Shown here: piece after piece, positions 11,241 through 23,000 of the stretch
Position numbering within the stretch: position 1 is the stretch's first letter
Layout: each line of letters starts with the position of its first letter
From: Lactarius indigo
Taxonomy: Eukaryota > Basidiomycota > Agaricomycetes > Russulales > Russulaceae
Length of the DNA: 64,000 nt
Assembly (NCBI GenBank): GCA_025766275.1
Contig: JAFKAC010000003.1
Coordinates: 2,666,001 to 2,730,000, forward strand
Reading direction: 5' to 3'
Notes under the pieces: model-generated
The model's input: the letters and a program-made list of their open reading frames with translations, nothing else
Told to the model about the DNA's origin: nothing
Databases searched by the model: none
Translations under genes and position numbers: made by a program

Positions 11241-13052
11241 ATGTGTGTCACTCGCGGTCGTCAGCGTGTCCGTTTTCTTGCTGAGGACCAGTTTCAGGGA
11301 TGACGACGACGAGTTTCTCTACGGCGACTCCGAGCTCAAAGAGTCTTCGCTTTCAACGGTCGCCCCCGCTGTCATACCGTCACCCGGTGAGACCCCCTTC
11401 TCTTTGCACTTGCCTCGCGGCACCGCTTGTGTATTCTACTCGTTCCGACAAAATATAATCGGCTTTTTGCTCACTCCTTCATTGCGTGCGCGTCAGTCGT
11501 TGAAACAGATGAGTGAGTTCAGCAAAGCGAACTATCACATGCACACCCTCTCACTTGCTTTCTGTATAGCGTTCCCTTCGTCAAGACAGCGGAAACAGCA
11601 GACGACGACCTCTTTTCACCGATTCCGTCCTCCTGCCGAAGCAGAAGTCGTCTTGCAGGACAATGACAACATAAAGGAAGAAGAGGACGCCGACCAAGAG
11701 GCAGAGGCAGCGACTGAGGATGGCAGTGAAGAAGCCGATGAGAGCGACGAGGTCAGTTCCTCTTTCCCTTAAAATCAAAATAATTTGGAAACGAATGACA
11801 TAGGACATCGAATTTATCATGGAACCCGCAAACCGGAGCCTTGACTTGCGGTACGTAGTCCTCCATTGTTCAATTTCTGCTGTCGTTCATCTCCCCGCAG
11901 ACCGACTAGACCTGCGGCGCGTAGCGCGAGCTCCACCGCACCTCCAAAAGGTCTGGCAACCGTCTCGCATTTCCCTGCTGTCATGTGGTGCTCATGGCCA
12001 TTGCCGTAGCAACCCACCCCTCTGGCCCATCGCTAACGACAGAATACACGCCCCGCGAACGGGGTGCTCCCGCGAAGCCCCCAGCGGCCCAGCCTCCCTC
12101 AACGAGCACCCCTACTACTTGGCCTGTTTCGACACCCAGTGCGACCGCCACAGCCTGCCGCAGCGTCCCCCGTCCCCGACAGCAAACCAAAAACCGACGA
12201 TGGCATCGACCCGTCGGCGCTTCCACCCGTGACCGCACCGCCTTCGCATCCCGCGATCGACCCGACGGCGACAGGGGCGGTCGAAGGGCGGTCAATCTTT
12301 GAGGTGGACGTTGCCGGGCTCGCAGAAAAGGCGTGGCGGCGGCCGGGCTCGGACATCAGCGACTGGTTCAACTACGGGTTCGACGAGATCAGCTGGGAGG
12401 CGTATTGCTACCGGCGGCGCGAGCTCGGCGACGTTGCAGCCGTGTTGAAGACCAATGTCGTGGTGCGTGCGCGCGTCGTCATTTTCTCTTTAATGTATCC
12501 GAGGCTTATTTTTGTGTAGAACTTTTCCGGCATGCCTGAGGACCAGCTTGCACAGCTTCCTCCGGAGCTTCGGACGATGGTCATGACCGGCGCAACGGCG
12601 ATGATGGCCAACGGTGGCGCTCCGATGATGCAACCGGCTATGAATCCCATGATGGCGCCCGAAATGGGTAACATGAACATGGGCCCGCAGATGATGAACC
12701 CTATGATGGCCAGCATGGGCGGCGAGATGGGCATGGATAGGCGTCGGCGTCAGCGTCGGCGCTCAACAGGGCCAAGGCGGGCCGATGCAGGACCAATTGG
12801 CTGCAGGGTGTGGAAGGCTTCGGACCGCAGGGAGGCATCGGAGTAGGCATGGGGATGGCTGATTATGGCCTTCAGGTGTGTGTCATGGTTTTTGTGACAG
12901 CGCACTGGGCTGAAACGAGCGCATTCAAGGACCAGAGCGGGATGCAGCAGATGCAACCGCAACAGCAGCAGCAACAATTACAGCAACAACAACAGCTTCA
13001 GCAACAACAATTGCAGCCGCAACAGCTCCAGCAGCAACAGCAACAACAGTTG

Positions 13053-13084
<32 letters not shown>

Positions 13085-13670
13085 GCAGCAGCAACAACAA
13101 CAACAACAATTGCAACAACAGCAACACATGTATCAGAATATAGATGCCCCCGTCGCGCCGTCACCGCCCGTAGGCCCTTCTCGCGGCGTCCCGCAAGGGC
13201 CTTTCCGCGGCCCACGGGGTATGATGATGCGTGGCGGGAGGGGTGGATATATGCGAGGAAGAGGTGTGTCTTTTTTCCACTTACCACCCTTTGTACCTAA
13301 TATCCCGCCCGCCCGCGTGGACTCAACGACTGACCGGGTTATAGGCGCGCACCCCACCCCACCTGCGCGATCTGCCTCTCCTCTCCCGCCCAACGTGCCA
13401 ACAGGCCCCCGGAATCAAAACAAGTACAAGGACCGGGATAATAACGCGCAGGCGGTCGACGGTTTGGACTATGGCGGTGGCGCAGGCGCAGGCTTTGGAG
13501 GGATGGACCGGGGTAGTGCTACCCCCGCGGGGGACTTCGACGACCGCAATGGCCGGTAAGTCGGGTGGCGCGACCGTTTTCCAAAACAATTTGCTGATCT
13601 CCGCCGTCACAGCAAACGGAGGGAACGCTCACACAGCGGCGACGACCGAAGAGATTTGAAGCGACGCTGA
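11241..13670 (+). CDS. FIP1: Fip1, pre-mRNA 3'-end processing (polyadenylation) factor
   Basis: Fip1 bridges poly(A) polymerase to the cleavage and polyadenylation factor in the nucleus. The diagnostic Fip1 motif is present: PWRRPGSDISDWF-like text here reads WRRPGSDISDWFNYGFDE, followed by ISWEAYCYRRRELG. Upstream are an acidic N-terminus (MDDDDEFLYGDS), an Asp/Glu-rich stretch and DIEFIMEPANRSLDLR. Downstream are a Met/Asn/Gly-rich segment, a long Gln tract (about 12950-13125), an RGG-type segment and a basic tail ending DDRRDLKRR. The start codon appears split: AT at 11241-11242, intron 11243-11297, G at 11298. At least four single-base frame changes are needed (about 11635, about 12130, about 12740, about 12805). 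The last intron (13557-13611) is needed to reach the conserved basic C-terminus. Confidence 0.85.
12954..13128 (+). repeat. CAG/CAA trinucleotide (polyglutamine) tract in FIP1
   Basis: About 58 codons of nearly pure CAG and CAA with scattered TTA/CTT/TTG leucine and CCG proline codons. It encodes Gln blocks broken by single Leu residues. Mixed CAA and CAG codons make the tract less prone to slippage than pure CAG. It lies within the exon following the intron that ends at about 12929. Confidence 0.85.
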
Positions 13671-13880
13671 CGGTGGGGTACTACGCTCACTTATGCTCTT
13701 TTTACATGTCGGGAGTTCTTGTCACCTGTTCTTGCTCTTATCCCCTTAGTTTTTCGATGTTAATAATAAACTATATCATTCTGTGGTGCTACAAGACTGC
13801 TGTGCAAAAACAAACAAGCAGATAGCGAACAAATACGGCGAGGTGATAAAGTAGTTCAAGGGATGGCATTGGTGGCAGGT

Positions 13881-15418
13881 CTAAGTCGCCGTCGAGGGTG
13901 CACGCGCCGAACGAGGATTCCCGTTCGAACGGCGGTTTCCCCCTCCTGACGCGGCAGCACGCGCAATTTTGCGTTTGTTCTTGGGCTTGACCCTGCATGC
14001 CTCGCAGAACCACACGCCCTCTGGGGCGACCTCGAGTCCAATGCACCCTAAATGGAACTGCGGACATCACGTTCAATGTTTCACGTCTTGGGACCAAAAG
14101 GAGGGCGTGACTCACCCACTCGCGCTCGCACTCGTTATCGTCGCACGCGACCATGTCCCCGTAACTTCCCACCTGACACCAGCAGTACAAGCGCCCATCG
14201 TCCGCCTCGCCTCCGTCATCGGCTCCGTCGCCCGTATCCATAGAAGCCCCATTACCAACGACGCCACCACCAGCAACGGCGACAGTCCCCGCCCCCATCG
14301 ACTCCCGGGCCGGTCAGGACGGTCGGGTGAGAAGCGACTATCGAGCGCGCGACGGGCATGCCGGGGCCCTCGAGCTGCGCATGTACGGGTCCCGACCAGC
14401 CCCCGACGGCAGCGGCGGCCATGGCGGGCGGGTATGACGACGCGACGTGTGAGGGGTGGCCACTCTTCGATGTGCCCGACAGCTCTGCAGCACCACCCGT
14501 TCCTGCCAAGGACGATGCCGACGCGCCGTTCACTGCGTCTGTTGGGGTCGCAGACGCCGCGGCGGGGCGGGAGCGCCGTTTATTGTTGGCTGGGTTGCGC
14601 GAGTTTGTGGAACGTGCTGGGGCGGCGGCAGCGGCTGCATAGGCGGGAGGCGCGGAAATGGTATGGACTTGTTGTTGATGGGAGGTGACTGAGAGGAGAG
14701 ACTCGGTTGGCGAACCAGCGCGATCAGTTCTACTCATACCAGGCAAGTTAGCGGCAGGATTTTGAAAAGCAGTAAGAGTGTTGGCGACGAACCTTCTTGA
14801 GCGAGCACCATTCCTCGATCGCGAGTTGCCATCCGCTGATCCTCTCTCTTCGCGGCGTTCTGGTCCCTTCGACATCGTCGTCCCGTGCACCGCGTCTCCT
14901 CTTGTTGGACTGAGCTGTTCTGGTCTGCAGTGCCGGAGAGTAGAGCACCTCGTCTTCGGCGGCCAGTTCTCGTACATCGAGAGGGGGGCGTAGGAGCGGG
15001 GGGCTATATGCGGGTAGACAGTGTGGCGGGCAAGGATGGAGGGGTTGAAGCCAGGTATGTGAAGGAGGAGGGACGTCATATGTTCGTTCTGGGCTTTGAG
15101 GCCATCGGCGACCTGGGCGGCGACGCGGATCTTGTCCTCGCCCCCCAGCCTGAGACGTTGGGCCTCGTCGGCGATCTCCATGAGGAGCCACATGCGCTGT
15201 TCTTTGGGGGAAATGTCTGTCTCGATCATCTCAACGAGGCGGGTTATCTTCGAAGTGAGCGCGTGTACGGAAGCAGAAAGGACAGCATCGAGCTCGCGAA
15301 GGTCGGCGAACTGACGGGAAACATCTGCGGGTAGGGAGTCCAAACTCTGAGTGTATTCTGAGAGGAGGGAGAGGGCATAGGCCGTTGACAACGCTGCAGG
15401 GTCGCTGGTGGTGGCCAT
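13881..15418 (-). CDS. ING-family PHD-finger chromatin protein
   Basis: Reads H3K4 methylation and tethers histone acetyltransferase or deacetylase complexes to chromatin. The N-terminal ING helical domain is clear: LSEYTQSLDSLPADVSRQFADLRELD, then SKITRLVEMIETDISPKEQRMWLLMEIADEAQRLRLGGEDKIRVAAQVADGL (quoted in parts). The C-terminal PHD finger reads LYCWCQVGSYGDMVACDD, CEREW, an intron, then FHLGCIGLEVAPEGVWFCEAC, which is the Cys4-His-Cys3 pattern of ING proteins. The basic tail KPKNKRKIARAA and TAG at 13881-13883 follow. The middle is low complexity (Ala/Ser/Pro-rich) and includes LDVRELAAEDEVLYSP and KRRRGARDDDVEGT in a second frame. At least two frame changes (about 15000 and about 14300) are not explained by good introns. 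Confidence 0.85.
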
Positions 15419-15551
15419 AACAAAGGAAGAGTGAGAGTCGGACCGCGATTGCGACTATGATACAAAAAGGCTCTTCTACGTAATACATGAAGAATGTGTC
15501 AAGTGAATCGAAAAAGTGCCCAGCACCGTGTCCATATCGTCAGTCAGTCGC

Positions 15552-15740
15552 TCACTTCTTCTTGTTCCCCGTCTGGTTCGTCTTCCTTGCCTGGTATGAA
15601 GTCCCGAGGGACGCATACATCGAGTGTTGGTCGCGCGGCGACGTGTGCATCGTCGAAAAGGCATGCGGCGCGGACGGCCCGCTCGGGAAGAATCCCCCTG
15701 AATTGGAGCCGGATGGTGTCGTGTAGGTTTGAGACGGCAT
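15552..15740 (-). CDS. Short ORF, possible small protein of 62 residues
   Basis: A single uninterrupted frame from ATG at 15740 to TGA at 15552. The peptide is polar: Thr/Ser/Gly/Pro-rich at first (TYTTPSGSNSGGFFPSGPS), then DQHSMYASLGTSYQARK and a Lys-rich end (TNQTGNKKK). I see no signal peptide, membrane segment or known domain. It lies alone between the ING gene (divergent side) and the TBC gene. Base composition is typical of nearby coding DNA, but length alone would not prove it. It may be the last exon of a longer transcript. Confidence 0.35.
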   Translation of the reverse strand: MPSQTYTTPSGSNSGGFFPSGPSAPHAFSTMHTSPRDQHSMYASLGTSYQARKTNQTGNKKK

Positions 15741-16434
15741 GATGATGATTAGGTGATTAGGTTGAGGGGTATGCTTGGGGGTATGGGGTGATTAGAATAT
15801 AAAGATGGGTCGTCCTTCGAGACAGTGGTATGAGAGGCGGTGCTGCGACCGACGAAAAGGCAAGTGGAGCGGGTGGGTGGGTGGGTGTAGGCCAAGCCTG
15901 ACTGAGGAACAAAGTACTCGGGTGTGGGGTTGTATATAGCGACGACGGGTGCGACGACTCTAATTGTGTCTGTGTGGGTTGGCAAGTGATTGTTGTCTAG
16001 TGGACACTCGTCGCGAAGTACTCAACGAGCTTGTTGTCTCTTTCAAGATTCCTTTTTGTGTTCCATTATATACTCACCGAGCTCACCGTTCACTGTCAAT
16101 GAGATCCACGCGTAAGCGAGGGTGGCGCAATGCGAGAGTACCAGGACTGCCTTTTGTCGACACTCAGATTGACTCGATAAGGCAGCCATTGAACAGACCG
16201 ACCCTTTTTTGGATCAAGAGGACTCCAAATTGGGATCAAGGGCTGAGCCGCGGACGGCGCTAATTACGCCAACTCAATGAAGAGCGACAATGAGCGATGC
16301 ATTTAATCATAAATTACATCAACCGGGAGTAACTAACGTGTGAAAACATGCACAGATATTACGAAAACCCTTGCAACCGAGAAGCCAAAACATGGACAAA
16401 AAGGAACAAAGAGTCGATCAAAGGCCCACAGCGC
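15741..16434. other. Intergenic region, nothing recognised
   Basis: About 690 nt. It probably holds the promoter of the small ORF at 15552-15740 and the 3' untranslated region of the TBC gene. Overlapping short frames have no recognisable family motif. Confidence 0.45.
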
Positions 16435-18711
16435 TCACAGTAACGCCTCCCCGTCCCTGCCCGATGCGACCAACTCTTTCCACTCTGCTCGCCACGACTG
16501 CATCTCTGACCTGAGCTTCTTGTTCTCGGCAACCTTTGCGATCCAATTCACGTATACATCCTCATCTTCCGGCACAAAAAAGGACGACAATAGGGACAAT
16601 ACCGTCTCGAAGTTCGCCGAGTCAGAGGTGATATGATCTGCGGCGGCGTTAAGCCTGCAATGCAGTTTATAATAATCCACATACCTCGATAAGTCCATAT
16701 AATAGAGACCGCAACAATAACAAAGAGATCCGGTCCTTCGAGTAAGAATGCATCCCACAGCCGCAAGTGGGTCTGGAATGGAATGGAGTTTGCAAATAGG
16801 GTGATGTACCACTTGGTTGCGTAAGAAGTCGTGGAAACCATGTGCTTCTTGAAGGCCATATAAACAGCCGGCATCATCTCCTCGATAATGCGCTCTTGCA
16901 CATATATCGACTCGAGTAGACCAGGGAACCCAGGGCTGAAGATATCGTGCATATGGTAGGCGTCGTGAAGGTGGACAAGCGAAGCATATGCACGCTCGGG
17001 TTCAAAATAACAAAGGAGCATAGCGGCGATCGGTCCCATTCCTTGACAGTACCCACATTGCTCACAGCGCAGCGAAAAGCTATGCAGAACATGGAATAAC
17101 GAGCGCTGGCCTGATAACACTTGGTTCAATGCGTGCCCCGCATAAAAATTAGACTTGACTGCTCACCCAAGACCATATCGCGTCCGGAATAGTACGTGGC
17201 CATTGATGGTTCGGGGTACGTCGAGGTCAATCTGAATGTCGTATGGTGAGTGTCTCTCCAGGGCCTCACGGTATTCCGCCGAGAGTGCGAGGAGTTGTTC
17301 CTTGCTGATGCGAGAAAAGTTCCCAATTAAGGCCAACCAAGCGGCGCTGCGCCATCGATCAGGGATCCCCTTGTAGGTGCGCCGCGAGAGCTTGTGCTCT
17401 TTCGTCGGGCTTATCCCCCACGTTTTAATGTTGCCGCCCTACATCACGCGAACGTGGCTCGAGCATGCGACCCCATTTCTCCATCCGCTCGTCTTCGTGC
17501 ATGGGAGGACGGGGTGAAGGAAGTGAAGGAAGGGTAGAAGCGCTCGTACTCGCTGTAGTGACCGCGCGAGCTATTCGCGACAGCGGCTTAAAAGAGCTGT
17601 TGTTGGCAATAAGACGAGACGATCGTGAGACGGTGCGGAGAAAAAACCATATCTAGGAATGTGAGGTAAGACGCATACGGGATCGCGCGAGTCGGTGGCT
17701 CACCTGTCCAAGCTCGCAAGTATTTGGATTTCTTGCGGATTCAAGTCTCTCCGCTTCTCATACTCGTCTCCGATAGCATTCGCCGCCTTGATTTCGCTCT
17801 CTCGACTACTCCCGATCCGCGCACGGGTACGCTCCACACCTTCGTCAATCCCGTCTCCCTTCACACCGAGGACTTCAAGTTGCGCATATGTGCTGCGGAC
17901 ATGAAATGAATCTGGGTCTTCACCGGCAGAGGGGGTGATCGACAGATCGCTCCGTTTTTTGCCAAGAAGATGATGTGACGTAGATGTCGCCGTGGTCTGC
18001 GAGGGTGGGCGACTTGTGGGGAGAGGATGGGTAGCCACAGAGGCGTGTTCGGAGGGAGGACCGTGTGATGGACTGTAGGATGGCAGAGGTGTGTCCATTA
18101 TGGCCTGAGGAGGCATGTGATCGGGAAGAGGACTGGCCGACTCTGAGGGGGAGTGGGGCTGAGGTATCGCGATGGTGGGGTCGATGCTAGTTCCGGAGTA
18201 TCACCACAGAGACGAAATTGGGAGGGGTTGACCCGCGATCGCTATGCCTCTGGAGAGGCTTTGCAAGTGGTGTGGGTGGTGATAGGCTCGGGAGGGTAGC
18301 AGGTATGTCTTCCTCGATGCTAATGTATGGAGAACTCGTGTCAGTGGATGAGGAATGGCTTCCGGCTGAAATTGCCGAAGCCCTGTGAGTGGTATCTGTC
18401 TGACTGGGGTGGTGGTCTTTCAAAGTTGTACTGTAGCGTGAACTGGACCTGTAAGACGTAGGGCCACTGTTGAGGTATGGCAAGCCGTCTGCCCTTGGAT
18501 CGCCTTTGAAGGGACCGTCGCTAGGCCAAGATGAACGGTCGTCGTCGCCGTACAGAGAATAGATCTCCATGGTGGTTTCTGAGGAGCTCCTATTCTCGTC
18601 TGAGGACTGGGTGAGCCCTGGTGTAGACGGCGCGGTAAAGCTTGAGGGTGAGGGTGAGAGCGAGGGTGTCGGTTTAGGAGTGGGGACACCGACGAGATTC
18701 GGTGACTCCAT
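16435..18711 (-). CDS. TBC-domain Rab GTPase-activating protein
   Basis: A Rab GAP that would switch off a Rab GTPase in vesicle traffic. The first about 250 residues are Ser/Pro/Thr-rich and disordered (from MESPNLVGVPTPKPTP). A charged segment follows (QLEVLGVKGDGIDEGVERTR, RRDLNPQEIQILASLDR). The TBC domain begins near 17450: TYKGIPDRWRSAAWLALIG, then SPYDIQIDLDVPRTI with the arginine finger Arg, QRSLFHVLHSFSLRCEQCG with the glutamine finger in YCQGMG, FEPERAYASLVHL, FSPGFPGLLESIYVQERII, YATKWYITLFANSIPFQT and LRLWDAFLLEGPDLF. The C-terminal exon ends MQSWRAEWKELVASGRDGEALL and TGA at 16435-16437. Several introns split the TBC part, for example near 17150 and 16700. Both catalytic fingers are present, so activity is expected. 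The Rab target is unknown. Confidence 0.88.
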
Positions 18712-19275
18712 AAAAAGAAGGTGAGAGAGAAATGAGAGGACAGTCCCGAAGACCGGCTTTGGCTGTCGAAGAGTGGTGATGATGAGTCCGAAGGAGAACG
18801 CCTGCGTCGACTGAATAGGACTAATTACGTTAAACCTAGGCTAAAAATTACACCCAATTCGGGGAACACCATGCCGTCTGACACTTTAATTACCACCGCA
18901 CAGCCCGGGCATATCTTAGCTACCACCGTCTCCGTGTAACTAGCACCCAATCCAGTGATGCAGAAGCCTCCTTGGACCCTGAGCAGCCCTTGATGGCCTG
19001 GGCAAGGGAGTCCGAGTCTCTAGGGTTAGAATTAAGCCCGAGGACTCGAAAGACTTTAACGCCATTGTTCCGCTTGATTCCGACGCCCATGATTGGTTTA
19101 GGACAAGGTACCGCGCTGTGCTCAGTAGAAAAGGCTTCGGTCCCATTATATGCTTTGAGGTATCAGCCAACATAACAAGGCGTTTCCAGATGCATATTGG
19201 ATATGGGGGAAGGAGACAATCTTCCAATACGCGCTCGCTCAGGAAGGCAGGAACTAAACATCGAATGCGCAGGCT
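18712..19275. other. Intergenic region, nothing recognised
   Basis: About 560 nt between the TBC start and the prefoldin stop. A minus-strand frame near 18940-19227 is open but lacks codon or motif support. Likely TBC promoter and prefoldin 3' sequence. Confidence 0.45.
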
Positions 19276-19854
19276 CTATTGTCTCGGCGCGCTATTAAAC
19301 TAAGGAAATATCGGATTAGAGCAATAGGAGGAGTAACCAAAGCACTCACGATGTCACGCAACTGCGACTGTGCATCGTTAAATTGTTTCTCCAGAAATTT
19401 CACCTGAGGAGTTCTGTTGGGCCCACTGAATTCCAAGGCGGAGTAAAAGGTCACCTTTTTATTAAGGCTGTTGATGTCATCTGTCAGCGCCCTCTCCTGA
19501 TTTTTGAGGTCTTTCTCCATAGTCGTTCTGGGAACCATCATGAACCTTTTCTAGATGTCAGGAAATGACTGCACATCGATCAGAGGGACGATCAACACAT
19601 TTTACCGACGCCTTTGTAGACATTCGCACTGTTCTCAATCTGGCCAATCTCACTCACGGTGAGTTGGAGAATACGTCGTTCTCTCTCTTTATTTGCAACT
19701 TGCTGGCGAGTAACGCTGAGGGCACGTTGGGACTGAACGGCGGTTTGCTGGATTTGGACCAAAATCTAAGACATAATACACTCAATGTACTCGAATATAA
19801 GGCAGAGAACCGAGTAACAACCTTTCGTAGCGTGTCATCAGAGAGGGAGGCCAT
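19276..19854 (-). CDS. PFD1: Prefoldin subunit 1
   Basis: Beta-type subunit of the hexameric prefoldin chaperone that hands unfolded actin and tubulin to the CCT chaperonin in the cytosol. Five exons (19822-19854, 19599-19765, 19455-19545, 19350-19403, 19276-19299) give 122 residues, the normal family size. The sequence follows the family throughout: MASLSDDTLRK, ILVQIQQTAVQSQRALSVTR, NKERERRILQLTVSEI, ANVYKGVGKMFMMVPR, MEKDLKNQERALTDDINSLN and KFLEKQFNDAQSQLRDI, ending FNSAPRQ. The two coiled-coil arms flank the central hairpin as expected. The last coding exon is only 24 nt including the stop. No frame problem. Confidence 0.95.
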
Positions 19855-20066
19855 GTCGCGTGTGTGGATCGAGAAGTGAGTTAGTCTGGGGACTGTGCCA
19901 TTCGCCATGATCGTGAGAACTTATTGCTAGAAACGCGATTTCTAGCAAAAACGCGTCCTATCCGTACAGCGCGAAAACATCGCTTCTGGCTCGTCCATCC
20001 TATCGTCATCGTATCACACCCATAGCTCCGACTTGCAATTCCTCCTGAAGTCACTGTTTCTGTCTG

Positions 20067-23000
20067 ATGGCTTCTTTCGAAGATTACGACGAGTTCGGGA
20101 ACTACATAGGCGCGGATATCGACTCGGATGAAGAAGGCGACGTTGCAGAGGGCAACACCGGAAGTCCCACATGTGTCACAGCAGCGACCCCTTGAGGGCT
20201 ACGATGACGAACCCGGTGCCGACCCAGGAACCTCCCTCATGGAGGTTGACGGTGAGTTTTACTTGCGACTAATGCGTACGGCCCTCAAAAACCGTCCTGT
20301 GACTTTTAGAGCCCGTACATAACGCCGTCATCTTGCACGAAGATAAGCAGTATTATCCATCAGCGTCGGAGATCTATGGAGAGGGTGTCGAGACTCTGGT
20401 GCAGGAAGAAGATGCGCAGCCTCTTACCGAGCCTATTATCGCTCCCGTGAAAGTACGGAAATGGACGGTGGAGGAAAAGGGAATGCCAGAAACGCGTTTC
20501 GACAAAGGGTATGTGTTTCTTCACAATGTGGGCATTACGCATCTCACCGTAAGGTAGTTTTCTCATCAACATGATGTCGTTCCCTGAGATGGTTCGCAAT
20601 GTAGCTGTGGTTGGCCATCTGCACCACGGCAAAACGGCATTGCTCGACATGCTCATATTTGAAACCCACAAAATTGATTGGAACGCAGACAAACAGGCAC
20701 GAATTTGTGGCGTCTGATCTTGTCTCTTCTCGACATTGATGCGCTGGTCCTAGACTCGCTACACTGATGTCCATGTACTTTCCCGGGAGAGGGAAATTTC
20801 CATCAAGTCATCACCAATCTCGCTTGTCCTCCAGACTACCGCCGGGAAATCACACTTGGTTCATCTCATGGACTGCCCTGGTCACGTGAACTTTGTGGAC
20901 GAAGTAGCATCGTCCATACGACTGGTCGACGGGATCATACTTGTGGTTGATGTTGTTGAGGGTGTCCGTGTGTTCTGGGCTTACCTCGTTTTACCTATTT
21001 TAACTATTTGTAGGTTATGGTCAACACGGAGACTATTATCCGACACGCACTGCAAGAGGGGATCCCGATTACACTTGTGGTCAACAAGATTGACCGCCTC
21101 ATACTCGAACTCCGTCTGCCCCCAGTAGACGCGTTCTACAAAATTAAGCACACCATAGAGGAGGTCAATACCTTTATTAGGTTGGTCTGTTCCACCTACT
21201 TCTCACCCCAGTAACTGAGCAGGGGACCGGGGTGATTGTAGTGGTATCGACCCAAGTCCGGATCTCCGTTTGAGTCCAGAGAGAGGAAATGTTTGCTTCG
21301 CAAGTACGGACATGGGCTGGTGCTTTACTCTTCGGTCTTTTGCCCAAATGTATGCCGAGACATACGGTGCGTCCCACTTATGCCCTTAGTGTTAGTGTGT
21401 TCTTGAACTCGGATCAGGTTCACTAGATGTTGTGGCATTTGCGGATCGCCTCTGGGGCGACATCTATTTTAACGACAACACACGAAAATTCACACGCAAA
21501 GCGGTGGACCCGGAGTCTCCTAGGACATTTGTTCAATTCGTATTGGATCCATTATACAAGCTCTATAGTCAAGTCCTGAGCGAAGAGACCGACGGCCTCA
21601 AAGATACTTTGGCAGGGCTCAACATTCACCTTAAACCAGTTATGTACAAGATGGACGTTCGTCCATTGCTCAAAGCTGTACTTGACCAATTTTTCGGACC
21701 TGCAACTGGCTTGGTCGACATGATCATTGAATGGATACCGGACCCTGTGAGGGGTGCCACGAGTAAAGTGAGACTCGTGTTGTCCACGTCTATTTGAGTA
21801 TTCATGGTATGACATCTTATTTAGGTCGAGCGAACGTACACTGGGCCAATGAATTCTGAAATTGCTACCTCCATGAAAGAGTGCAGGTCGGATGGTCCAG
21901 TTTCTGTTCACGTCACCAAGCTATATCATGCCACCGATGCCCAGTCCTTCCGTGCTTTTGGCCGAGTCCTTAGTGGCACACTCAAGAAGGTGTACAAATC
22001 AAGGTGCTCGGCGAGGGATACTCACCAGAGGACGAGGAAGACATGATGATAGCGACTGTGGATGACTTATGGGTCTCTGGTTCTCGGTTCGCCTCTGTCC
22101 TCTAGCTATTTGCGGATTTTGGCCCTTACAACAGCCTTTGCCCAGATATTTCGTCCCCGTAGAAGAAGCTCCAGCGGGTAACCTCATCTTAATTGGAGGT
22201 GTCGATGTATCTATAACGAAAACTGCAACACTGGTGTCAACCGACATCGAGGACGACCTTTACATTTTCCGACCCATTAAACATATGACGCAGTCCGTGC
22301 TGAAGGTCGCTATCGAACCAATTGCACCATCTGAATTGCCAAAAATGCTTTCTGGCCTGCGCAGTATCAACAAATCGTATCCGTTACTCTCCACCAAGGT
22401 GGAAGAGAGCGGAGAACATGTGATCATCGGCACAGGCGAACTATACCTGGATTGCGTGTTGCACGACCTACGCAAACTGTTCGCGGAAATCGAGATAAAG
22501 GTTTCGGACCCAGTCACTAAGTTCTGTGAAACCGTGTTGGAGACGAGTGCACTTAAGTGCTACGCTGATACTCCGAACAAAAAGTGGGGGCAGGTCATCT
22601 ACGCTACTCTCTGCTGACCTCTGCACAGGAATCGACTTACCATGATAGCTGAGCCCCTCGAACGTGGCATTGCCGAAGACATCGAGACTGGACGGGTCAA
22701 TATGAGGATGACCGTAAAGGATCGTGGCAAATTTTTCGAAGAAAACTACAAATGGGATCTCCTTGCATCTCGATCTGTCTGGGCGTTTGGTCCCGACGAA
22801 CATGGGCCTAATGCGTTGCTCGATGACACTCTACCTTCTCAGGTGAGAGTTCAATGTCTGGTTATTGTCGAGATTGTTCATGGCTCCGGCAGATTGACAA
22901 AAAATTGCTTGGTACCGTAAGAGAGCACATCAAGCAAGGTTTCCAGTGGGGGGCAAGGGAAGGACCCCTCTGCGACGAGCGTCAGTTGCGCGGTGCTCTC

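Noticed and set aside
12925..13287. Open frame opposite the FIP1 polyglutamine tract, encoding Ala/Val-rich sequence
   Set aside because: It is the complement of the CAG/CAA repeat and has no motif or independent start context.
18940..19227. 95-codon minus-strand frame between the TBC and prefoldin genes
   Set aside because: No family resemblance, and an alternative frame over the same bases is equally open, so coding is not supported.
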